Shown: piece by piece, positions 1-5,240 of the stretch
How the letters are laid out: each line of letters opens with the position of its first letter
Position numbering within the stretch: position 1 is the first letter of the stretch
Source of the DNA: an uncultured Succinatimonas sp.
Lineage (GTDB): Bacteria; Pseudomonadota; Gammaproteobacteria; Enterobacterales; Succinivibrionaceae
Direction: 5' to 3'
DNA: 5,388 nucleotides
Assembly: GCA_902465145.1 (NCBI GenBank)
Contig: CABQMD010000079.1
Location: 1-5,388 of the forward strand
The notes under the pieces: model-generated
Databases searched by the model: none
The model's input: only the letters and a program-made list of their open reading frames with translations
Told to the model about the DNA's origin: nothing
Translations under genes and position numbers: made by a program

Positions 1-909
1 CTCAAGTCCCGCAAAGAATGAAGCATCATCCTTCTGAAGTTTCTCCAAAGGCACATCATCGACGGTCCACAGATCACATACTGGCGGCTCCTCAATTTCT
101 GATACTCCGGCTATAAACATAGCTCCTCCGTCAGTTTTAACACCTGCACTGCGACCGTTGGATCCGAAGACATGTACCCTGCCGTATAGAGCCGGATCCT
201 GTGAATTACTCGCCATAAGTGTGGCCATAGCTCCACTTTTGTATCTTATAAGCGCACAAGCACTATCCTCAACCTCAATGAACGGATGGTTATAGTTAGC
301 AAAACGTCCCTGTATGCTTTCGATTTCTCCCATATACCAATTCAAAAGGTCAATTTGATGCGAAGCCTGGGTAAGTAGTACTCCGCCACCTTCACCACTC
401 CAACTTCCTCTCCAAGGATCTGATTCATAATATTCTTTAGATCTCCAGCCGAACATAACGGCTTCGCCCAAAATAGGACTGCCCATTTTTCCTTGCAACA
501 GTGCCTCGTGTATACGCATGCAAGGCTTATAAAAACGACGTTGTACCAAGGTTCCTAACAAAACGTTATTTAACCTTGCCGCTTTTATCATTTCATCACA
601 TTCTTTAACACTCACCGCCAAAGGCTTTTCAACTAAAACATGACAGTGCTCATTCAGACATTCAATAGCCAAACGCGCATGACTAGGATGAGGGGTACAA
701 ATCGTTACGGCATCAAGATGCTCACTGCGTATCATTTCCGAAGCAGAAAGATATCCGCGTATATGATAGTGCTCGGTAAATTTCACCAATTTGGCCTTGG
801 TGCGATTACAAGCGGCAACCAATTTACAACCCGGGATTTTTAAAAGAGCCTTAGCATGGAATTCAGCAATCTTCCCGCAACCAACGATGCCAACCTTAAG
901 TTCACTCAT
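1..909 (-). CDS. Gfo/Idh/MocA-family NAD(P)-dependent oxidoreductase, 3' end cut by window edge
   Basis: An open frame of 303 codons runs from the ATG at 909 to the window edge without a stop, so the C-terminus is missing (the family is usually about 330-390 residues). The N-terminal Rossmann nucleotide-binding motif is at residues 8-14 (GIVGCGKIA region), and the family EKP motif with its catalytic lysine is at 94-96. The second-domain signature is GGGVLLTQASHQIDLL at 174-189, where His184 matches the catalytic histidine. The aspartate found four residues before that His in inositol dehydrogenase-type members is Thr180 here. The start is supported by GGAG at 918-915, 5 nt upstream. The family oxidises or reduces hydroxyl/keto groups of sugars, inositols and sugar acids in the cytoplasm. 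Position 50 nt after dctP suggests co-transcription with the TRAP transporter and action on its substrate or a derivative; this is inference. Family assignment is secure, substrate unknown. Confidence 0.93.
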   Translation of the reverse strand, partial: MSELKVGIVGCGKIAEFHAKALLKIPGCKLVAACNRTKAKLVKFTEHYHIRGYLSASEMIRSEHLDAVTICTPHPSHARLAIECLNEHCHVLVEKPLAVSVKECDEMIKAARLNNVLLGTLVQRRFYKPCMRIHEALLQGKMGSPILGEAVMFGWRSKEYYESDPWRGSWSGEGGGVLLTQASHQIDLLNWYMGEIESIQGRFANYNHPFIEVEDSACALIRYKSGAMATLMASNSQDPALYGRVHVFGSNGRSAGVKTDGGAMFIAGVSEIEEPPVCDLWTVDDVPLEKLQKDDASFFAGLE

Positions 910-921
910 ATGTACTCCGAA

Positions 922-942
922 GCGGCCGCCTCTTGCGGCCGC
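922..942 (-). promoter_or_regulatory. GC-rich intercistronic hairpin between dctP and the oxidoreductase gene
   Basis: Two copies of the octamer GCGGCCGC (922-929 and 935-942) flank a 5-nt loop, giving a perfect 8-bp all-GC stem in the transcript. There is no U-tract on the downstream side (the minus strand continues TTCGGAG), so it does not look like a standard intrinsic terminator. It begins 17 nt after the dctP stop codon and ends 3 nt before the GGAG ribosome-binding site of the next gene. Such hairpins are known to protect upstream message from 3' exonucleases or to damp downstream expression. Either role here is inference. Each octamer is also self-complementary. Confidence 0.75.
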
Positions 943-959
943 AGTACCATATCAAAAGA

Positions 960-1958
960 CTAATATTCACGCTTCAAACATACATCGAGAAATTCTGGAT
1001 GTTCCATCTTCGATTTCACCAAATCGTAAACACCTCCAGAGATCGCCTTTTCACGCCATTGCTCCTTGTCATCCTTTGACAGCTGAACTATAACATTACC
1101 GTTATCGGTAAATTTCTTCTCAAGCATCTCATCAATTTCAACTGCACGACGGCGTTGGAACTTGGTTGCCTCCTGCATTGCATCGAGCAAAGCCTCCTGA
1201 TGTTCCTTAGACAGTGAATCAAATTTCTCCTGATTGATCATGACTAAATGAGGACTATAAACATGCCCTGTTAAGGAAATATACTTTTGCACCTCGTAAA
1301 AATGATTTGAATCGATCAAGGCCAAGGGATTTTCCTGAGCATCTATGGTCCCCTGCTGTAATGCCGACAAGACCTCGGTAAACGCCATTGGAGTAGGATT
1401 GGATCCCCAGCCCTTCCACATGGATAGCTGGATATCGTTTTCCATGGTACGTACCTTCATATTCTTGATCTGATCTGGTACCTTCACCGCCACCTTATTA
1501 TTAGTGAAATTTCTAAATCCGTTTTGCCATACACCCAAAAGCTTCAAGCCCTTTTTGCTAACGCAACTATTCAGCTTCTGACCGGCATTACTGTCAGCCC
1601 ATTTAAAAGCGTCATCAGGGGTATCGAAAATAAATGGAGCATCATACATGTACAGATCCTTCATCATATTGGCAATGGGAGAAGGCGGTGTATTTACCAT
1701 ATCAATTTCGCCCAACATCACGGATTCGACGGCAACACGGTCGTCACCGTAAGAGTTGTCGTTGTATATATGCAAATCCAACGTACCGCCGGTTTTTTCA
1801 TTGACCAGTTTTTTTAAAAGGGCTCCGGCCTCTTTTCCAGATTGATTTGCAACATTGGCAAACTCAAGAGTAACCTTATCGCCAGCATTTGCCACTCCCG
1901 CACAGAGAAAACAGCCGGCAAGCGATATTGCCATGACGTTTTTTACCAATTTTTTCAT
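960..1958 (-). CDS. dctP: TRAP transporter periplasmic solute-binding protein, DctP family
   Basis: This 332-residue protein is the extracytoplasmic receptor of a tripartite ATP-independent periplasmic (TRAP) transporter. It binds an organic acid and delivers it to DctQM. The N-terminus is a signal peptide: basic MKKLVKNVM, a hydrophobic run, then VANA with probable cleavage before GDK (residue 26). An LAGC lipobox-like motif lies inside the hydrophobic run. Family hallmarks are NGFR (Arg149), the MKVRTMENDI segment whose Arg170 aligns with the carboxylate-binding arginine of SiaP/DctP proteins, and GSNPTPMAFTEVLSALQQGTIDAQENP at about 185-211. The in-frame ATG at 1970 would add four residues, but GAGGTG at 1968-1963 sits correctly for the ATG at 1958, which also gives a normal MKK signal start. 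The stop is TAG. It is third in the dctQ-dctM-dctP order. The mature protein has exactly two cysteines (132 and 327). Substrate is not assignable; a sugar acid is favoured by context. Confidence 0.96.
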   Translation of the reverse strand: MKKLVKNVMAISLAGCFLCAGVANAGDKVTLEFANVANQSGKEAGALLKKLVNEKTGGTLDLHIYNDNSYGDDRVAVESVMLGEIDMVNTPPSPIANMMKDLYMYDAPFIFDTPDDAFKWADSNAGQKLNSCVSKKGLKLLGVWQNGFRNFTNNKVAVKVPDQIKNMKVRTMENDIQLSMWKGWGSNPTPMAFTEVLSALQQGTIDAQENPLALIDSNHFYEVQKYISLTGHVYSPHLVMINQEKFDSLSKEHQEALLDAMQEATKFQRRRAVEIDEMLEKKFTDNGNVIVQLSKDDKEQWREKAISGGVYDLVKSKMEHPEFLDVCLKREY

Positions 1959-1962
1959 AAGA

Positions 1963-1968
1963 CACCTC
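1963..1968 (-). promoter_or_regulatory. Ribosome-binding site of dctP
   Basis: GAGGTG lies 4 nt before the ATG at 1958-1956. It overlaps the alternative in-frame ATG at 1970-1968, so it argues for the shorter protein beginning MKKLV. Confidence 0.8.
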
Positions 1969-1980
1969 ATGCAGTTTGTT

Positions 1981-2000
1981 AAAAAATTTATAAATGTTTT
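1981..2000 (-). repeat. AT-only imperfect palindrome in the dctM-dctP spacer
   Basis: The 43-nt gap between the dctM stop and the dctP start contains a 20-bp dyad centred on TTTATAAA (1987-1994), with nine of ten positions paired and one A/G mismatch. Apart from that one G it is A+T. As RNA it would be weak and largely unstructured. A U/A-rich single-stranded spacer of this kind resembles an RNase E target, which is inference. No GC stem followed by a T-run is present, so it does not look like a terminator. Confidence 0.4.
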
Positions 2001-2001
2001 T

Positions 2002-3285
2002 TTACTTTCCTAAATTAGGAATGAACATGGCTATTTGCGGTATGAACGTAATCAATGTCAAATCCGCAATCATGATGAAAATAAATTTGAAGATCCCCTG
2101 CAAAATCGTCTCCATCGATTCATTTGAAATTCTCGAGGCCACGAAGAGATTGATCCCGAGGGGAGGCGTACAAAAGCCTATGGCCAAATTCACAACCATG
2201 ATGATCCCGAAATGCACAGGATCCACTCCTATACTTGCCGCCACAGGCATCAATATTGGAGCTAACACCAATATTGCAGGTGTCGTATCCATGAAACAGC
2301 CAACAATTAAAAGCAGAATATTGATTAGGATCAGGAGCATTATCTTGTTATCTGTAACGCTTAAAATTCCCTGCGTAATTGTTTCTGGCACCTGCTGCAC
2401 GGTGATAATTTTGATGAATGCTGATGCACAGCCCAAAATCACCATAGTCGTAGCAGTTGTGGATACTGATGTTGATACCGATCGTATGAAACTCTTAAAA
2501 GTCAACTCGCGATGCAAAAAAGCTCCGCATATAAACGCATAAACCGTCGCTACCGATGCAGCCTCTGTAGGGGTAAATACCCCAGTATATATGCCTCCCA
2601 AGATTAAAAACGGGTTTATCAACGCCCACTTTGCTTTCCAAACAGAAACTGCTATTTCTCCTAGGGAAGGCTTTTTGACATCGCATTTAAGATTGAAATT
2701 TTTGGAATAAAAATAGCAATATGCTATCAGTGAGAAACCTATCAAAAGTCCTGGAACTATACCGGCCTTGAACATGGAGGTTACCGAAGTTCCCGTGGCA
2801 ACACCGAAAATGACCATTGGGATCGAGGGCGGAATAATCACACCTATGGATCCGGCTGTAGCAATGAGAGCTAAGGTAAAACTCTTGCTGTAGCCCTGCC
2901 TGATCATTTCAGGAATAACCATGGTGCCTATAGCAGCAACCGTTGCAGGTCCTGATCCCGATACGGCAGCAAAAAACATGCAAACAAGCACAGTGACGAT
3001 GGCAAGACCGCCCCTGATCCTACCGAAGATCAGGTTGCACACGTTAAGCAGTCTTGATGAAACCCCGCCGGCGCTCATCAAATCCCCAGCCAATATAAAC
3101 ATTGGAATTGCCAAGATCGGAAATGAATCACATGAAGTTACCAATTGTTGAGTTAGCGTGATAAGCGACAGAGATGTATGACCGAACAATGTCGCCAATA
3201 CGGTTGAAACGCCAAGCGCGATCCCTACGGGACAGTTCAGTATGAGCAGGATCGCAAGCGATCCGAACAACAAAGCAATAGTCAT
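2002..3285 (-). CDS. dctM: TRAP transporter large permease subunit, DctM family
   Basis: This 427-residue, highly hydrophobic inner-membrane protein has the length typical of DctM, the ion-coupled translocation subunit of TRAP transporters. Its long hydrophobic segments fit 11-12 membrane spans. Family signatures appear in order: AIPMFILAGDLMSAGG (59-74), SGSGPATVAAIG (109-120), AGSIGVIIPPSIP (144-156), TPTEAAS (238-244), CFMDTTPAILVLAPI (330-344) and GFCTPPLGINLFVAS (370-384). The two Pro-rich re-entrant motifs around 151-155 and 374-375 mark the internally repeated halves expected for the transport domain. The ATG at 3285 has GGAG at 3298-3295, 9 nt upstream. The stop is TAA. The gene begins 16 nt after the dctQ stop, indicating a single transcript. 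It should form a complex with DctQ and take substrate from DctP, usually with sodium. No frameshift or missing block is visible. Confidence 0.97.
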   Translation of the reverse strand: MTIALLFGSLAILLILNCPVGIALGVSTVLATLFGHTSLSLITLTQQLVTSCDSFPILAIPMFILAGDLMSAGGVSSRLLNVCNLIFGRIRGGLAIVTVLVCMFFAAVSGSGPATVAAIGTMVIPEMIRQGYSKSFTLALIATAGSIGVIIPPSIPMVIFGVATGTSVTSMFKAGIVPGLLIGFSLIAYCYFYSKNFNLKCDVKKPSLGEIAVSVWKAKWALINPFLILGGIYTGVFTPTEAASVATVYAFICGAFLHRELTFKSFIRSVSTSVSTTATTMVILGCASAFIKIITVQQVPETITQGILSVTDNKIMLLILINILLLIVGCFMDTTPAILVLAPILMPVAASIGVDPVHFGIIMVVNLAIGFCTPPLGINLFVASRISNESMETILQGIFKFIFIMIADLTLITFIPQIAMFIPNLGK

Positions 3286-3301
3286 GGTTTACTACTCCGC
3301 C

Positions 3302-3814
3302 TTAAAGTCCTTTAATACCCTCGTTCATACTAGAATAAGGATCGTGCAGATGTTTTAGTCGATACCATATCGTCTGCAGCTGCCTTACGGTGGTTAAGCC
3401 GAAGCCTACTGCCGGGGCCATATACACTAAATACATAGGGATCCCCATAGCGGGAGACTGTTGTTCAAGCATTATTTGCCTCGCAGTCAGCTTAGAGGCG
3501 TAAATAACTACCGTAATTGAAAAAATAAGGAAGATCACATCTCCGCAGATCACAACCGATCTCCGCATCCTTTTTGGAAACATATAAAGACCAGCATCGA
3601 TTTTGATATGACGCATGACCTTGGCTCCATAGCTGATCCCTAGATAAATCAGCCAGATAAACATATAACGAGACAACTCCTCGGACCAAGACAAAGACTC
3701 GTGCACCACATAACGCATGAATACCTGTAAGGTTAGAATTACGGAAATTGCCAGAATCAGCACGATCCCTATCGACATCTCAAGATATTCATCAAGCCAC
3801 TTTAGAAATTTCAT
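3302..3814 (-). CDS. dctQ: TRAP transporter small permease subunit, DctQ family
   Basis: This 170-residue inner-membrane protein has four hydrophobic segments (about 14-33, 50-64, 86-107 and 126-148), as expected for DctQ, which associates with DctM and is required for transport. The family signature is present: VFMRY (31-35), then LSWSEELSRYMFIWLIYLG (41-59), followed by the HIKID stretch (69-73). The frame stays open upstream to an ATG at 3928, and another ATG lies at 3841, but neither has a good ribosome-binding site. The ATG at 3814 has GGAGAG at 3823-3818 and gives the normal DctQ N-terminus (MKFLKWLDEYLE), so it is chosen. The stop is TAA. It is the first gene of the dctQ-dctM-dctP unit, with 407 bp of non-coding DNA upstream where the operon promoter should lie. 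Confidence 0.95.
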   Translation of the reverse strand: MKFLKWLDEYLEMSIGIVLILAISVILTLQVFMRYVVHESLSWSEELSRYMFIWLIYLGISYGAKVMRHIKIDAGLYMFPKRMRRSVVICGDVIFLIFSITVVIYASKLTARQIMLEQQSPAMGIPMYLVYMAPAVGFGLTTVRQLQTIWYRLKHLHDPYSSMNEGIKGL

Positions 3815-3817
3815 TCG

Positions 3818-3823
3818 CTCTCC
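3818..3823 (-). promoter_or_regulatory. Ribosome-binding site of dctQ
   Basis: GGAGAG is placed so that its GGAG core is 5 nt from the ATG at 3814-3812. It selects this start over the in-frame upstream ATGs at 3841 and 3928, which would add a poorly conserved-looking N-terminal extension. Confidence 0.8.
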
Positions 3824-3946
3824 AAATATAACAACAGACATCAGTCGTCTTACTTTTGTTAAAAATAGAAAATATTTCCCCCAAAAAACGTGAATGAGAT
3901 CGGAAATAAAACAAAATGGCGATGCCAAATAAGTACGTCAATATAG

Positions 3947-3968
3947 TCAGATGACAGAGATCACACTT
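3947..3968 (-). promoter_or_regulatory. Possible CRP-type operator upstream of dctQ
   Basis: On the minus strand the core reads TGTGA-TCTCTG-TCATC (3965-3950). The left half matches the CRP consensus TGTGA-N6-TCACA perfectly and the right half at three of five positions. A flanking AA also fits. A TATATT hexamer lies just downstream at 3945-3940, closer than a class II activator site would normally be. A match of this quality could occur by chance in 400 bp, so it is only a candidate for catabolite control of the TRAP operon. Confidence 0.3.
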
Positions 3969-3981
3969 TTTAATGCACTAC

Positions 3982-4004
3982 AACAACTGGAACCGTGGGT
4001 TGTT
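3982..4004. repeat. Inverted repeat AACAAC-N11-GTTGTT, possible operator
   Basis: Perfect 6-bp arms at 3982-3987 and 3999-4004 are separated by 11 bp, about 170 bp upstream of dctQ. On the plus strand a run of seven T residues follows at 4007-4013, which makes it terminator-like in that direction, but the stem is AT-rich and no plus-strand gene precedes it. The arm spacing would suit a dimeric transcription factor. The identity of any regulator is unknown. Confidence 0.3.
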
Positions 4005-4044
4005 AATTTTTTTACTGGACTGACTTAACTGTAGAAGCTAGAAA

Positions 4045-4060
4045 GCCTATGGAAATAGGC
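4045..4060. repeat. Short perfect hairpin GCCTAT-loop-ATAGGC
   Basis: A 6-bp perfect stem with a 4-nt loop (4051-4054) lies in the spacer between the AEC gene and the TRAP operon. On the minus strand it is followed by TTTCTAGCTTCT, too broken a T-run for a good terminator. An extra ATAGG at 4061-4065 repeats part of one arm and could pair with the opposite arm as an alternative. Confidence 0.35.
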
Positions 4061-4088
4061 ATAGGTTAAACATTTTCAATAAAACTAG

Positions 4089-4121
4089 GGCGAGCCTGTG
4101 CTTGCAAGGGGCGCCTTTTTT
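4089..4121. terminator. Weak bidirectional terminator-like hairpin downstream of the AEC gene
   Basis: A 27-nt hairpin (4089-4115) has a 4-bp GGCG/CGCC outer stem, a 2x2 mismatch and a 3-bp inner stem. It is flanked by six T on the plus-strand 3' side (4116-4121) and by CTAGTTTT on the minus-strand 3' side. It starts about 107 nt beyond the AEC stop codon and may end that transcript, although the better T-run faces the plus strand, where no gene precedes it. The stem is short, so confidence is limited. Confidence 0.35.
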
Positions 4122-4221
4122 GCCAGAAAAAATACAAATTGAATAAGCAAATGCTGACGAGATCAAGAATACTTTCAGGACAAGTTCACGTGGCTTTGGT
4201 ACCTTTCAACACGGAATTTTT

Positions 4222-5142
4222 TTAAAGACCGATCCCCGTGATCACCGCAACCAGCGGAATAGTAAACACTGCAGCTGCAGTAGTAAGCGATACCGCACGC
4301 GCAGCCGGCGCCACCATAGTCGGGTTGTATAAAGCAGCCAGTACCGCAGTCATGACTCCGGAAGGTCCTGCTAAAATAACCAAAGCAACACCTTCGAATT
4401 CACGAGAGCTGAAGCTCCACTGCAAAGCCCACAGCAACACGGCAGGCACGATGAGCATCTTTACTACGACAAAAATCATCAGTCTGTAGTCACGCAGCGT
4501 CTCTTTAAACTTAATCTCAGGAACTGCCGATCCTACTATCATCATTGCCAAAACCGGAGCTGCCGCCCCGCCGCGTCCTAGGGCATCTCTTACCCCGGAA
4601 GGCAATTCAAAACCGGTCAAAATAAATATCACCAATAAAAGGCTAGAAATAAAAGAAGGATTAGTTACCAAATGCCTAAACGAGATCTGATCACGTCCGC
4701 CTCCTACCATGACTATACCGTAGGAAAAAAGCAGGAAGTTGTTGAAGACTATGGCTATGGACATATAAACGATAGCCAGATCTCCGTATAAAGCCCCTAC
4801 CAGCGGGATCCCCAAAAGCAAAATATTGGTACAGGTAAACAGCATGTTGACCGTACCGCGATCTTTTTTGGGATACCTCATAAGCCACGGTATGACAAAT
4901 CCTGAAACGATCTGCGAAAACTGGATAAGCAGCATTACCAGCATGGCATAACCTATAAAGGAGAGATCCTGTGCTATCACGGCGGAAAGATCACATGAGA
5001 GCAACATGCACGGCGTCACCAGATTCACTACTATCTTGGTTAAAGCCTGCCTGATCGTTTCATTGATGATCCCCAATAATCTTCCCACTACTCCCAACAT
5101 CAAAAGAAAAAAGAAGATGATCATCTGTGACAGTATTTCCAC
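4222..5142 (-). CDS. AEC (auxin efflux carrier) family transporter
   Basis: This 306-residue integral membrane protein has about ten hydrophobic segments in two five-helix halves and the usual AEC length. Recognisable family features are LVTPCMLL (41-48) in the first half, the CTNILLLGIPLVGALYG stretch (104-120) with its conserved Asn and Gly-Ile-Pro, and LAGPSGVMTAVLAALY (257-272) in the second half. Bacterial AEC proteins move small organic anions such as malate or malonate, but the substrate cannot be read from sequence. The start is GTG at 5142, supported by AAGGAG at 5155-5150 seven nt upstream. The next in-frame ATG (codon 7) lacks such a site and would trim the first helix. The stop is TAA. 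The gene stands alone: a strong terminator lies 27 nt upstream, and 407 bp separate it from dctQ. Co-function with the TRAP operon is possible but not shown. Confidence 0.92.
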   Translation of the reverse strand: MEILSQMIIFFFLLMLGVVGRLLGIINETIRQALTKIVVNLVTPCMLLSCDLSAVIAQDLSFIGYAMLVMLLIQFSQIVSGFVIPWLMRYPKKDRGTVNMLFTCTNILLLGIPLVGALYGDLAIVYMSIAIVFNNFLLFSYGIVMVGGGRDQISFRHLVTNPSFISSLLLVIFILTGFELPSGVRDALGRGGAAAPVLAMMIVGSAVPEIKFKETLRDYRLMIFVVVKMLIVPAVLLWALQWSFSSREFEGVALVILAGPSGVMTAVLAALYNPTMVAPAARAVSLTTAAAVFTIPLVAVITGIGL

Positions 5143-5149
5143 TTTTACT

Positions 5150-5155
5150 CTCCTT
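5150..5155 (-). promoter_or_regulatory. Ribosome-binding site deciding the GTG start of the AEC gene
   Basis: AAGGAG ends 7 nt before GTG at 5142-5140. This strong motif supports the non-ATG start over the downstream in-frame ATG at codon 7. Confidence 0.8.
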
Positions 5156-5163
5156 TGTAATCA

Positions 5164-5169
5164 ATTATG
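5164..5169 (-). promoter_or_regulatory. Possible -10 element of the AEC gene, abutting the ackA terminator
   Basis: The minus strand reads CATAAT at 5169-5164, five of six matches to TATAAT, directly after the terminator T-run. Initiation about 7 nt downstream would give a short leader that still contains the AAGGAG site. The region 16-18 bp upstream is the terminator stem and carries no recognisable -35, so the element is uncertain. Confidence 0.25.
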
Positions 5170-5201
5170 AAAAAACCCGCTCGGGCTCCGGCTCGAACGG
5201 G
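5170..5201 (-). terminator. Rho-independent terminator of ackA
   Basis: On the minus strand an 8-bp stem CCCGTTCG/CGAGCGGG (one G-T wobble) at 5201-5176 is continued by two more G-C pairs after one mismatch, and six T follow (5175-5170). The stem is GC-rich against AT-rich flanks. An AAAG just before the stem can pair with the T-run, making it partly bidirectional. It lies about 40 nt beyond the ackA stop codon and should separate ackA from the AEC gene. Confidence 0.9.
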
Positions 5202-5208
5202 CTTTCAT

Positions 5209-5226
5209 GCCTGGCTAACGCCGGGC
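5209..5226 (-). repeat. GC-rich hairpin between ackA stop and its terminator
   Basis: Seven-base arms GCCCGGC and GCCAGGC (minus strand) pair except for one C-A mismatch, with a GTTA tetraloop. No T-run follows. The octamer AAAGCCCG begins both this hairpin and the terminator stem (direct repeat, plus-strand positions 5198-5205 and 5222-5229). It may add 3'-end stability to the ackA transcript; that role is inference. Confidence 0.5.
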
Positions 5227-5240
5227 TTTACTGGATCTGC

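Larger units (their letters stand above)
3815..4221. other. 407-bp non-coding region upstream of the TRAP operon
   Basis: There is no convincing gene on either strand between the AEC gene stop and dctQ. The sequence is AT-rich with several small dyads: a GC hairpin with a T-run (4089-4121), a 6-bp stem with tetraloop (4045-4060), an AACAAC/GTTGTT inverted repeat (3982-4004) and a CRP-like dyad (3947-3968). The TRAP operon promoter should be here. The best -10-like hexamer is TATATT (minus strand, 3945-3940), but it has no good -35 at 16-18 bp. A TTGACG (3941-3936) has no good -10 partner. I therefore do not call a promoter. Confidence 0.7.

Noticed and set aside
640..1093. Plus-strand open frames across the oxidoreductase and the dctP 3' end
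   Set aside because: They are antisense to two clearly recognisable genes, and their translations show no family features.
1959..1970. Longer dctP start at 1970
   Set aside because: That ATG overlaps the GAGGTG ribosome-binding site of the ATG at 1958, and the longer form would put Arg-Cys ahead of a normal MKK signal peptide start.
1994..2542. Plus-strand open frame of 182 codons antisense to dctM
   Set aside because: It lies wholly within the dctM locus apart from its first few bases, shows no recognisable domain, and is explained as the reverse shadow of a well-conserved membrane protein gene.
3815..3928. N-terminal extension of dctQ to upstream in-frame ATGs at 3841 or 3928
   Set aside because: Neither ATG has a ribosome-binding site, the extra residues do not look like DctQ, and the ATG at 3814 has a well-placed GGAGAG.
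3936..3941. TTGACG as a -35 box for the TRAP operon
   Set aside because: No acceptable -10 hexamer lies 16-18 bp downstream; the best there is CATTTT.
4049..4075. Eight-codon minus-strand leader peptide frame (ATG at 4072) running into the 4045-4060 hairpin
   Set aside because: It has no ribosome-binding site and no run of regulatory codons, so an attenuation mechanism cannot be supported.
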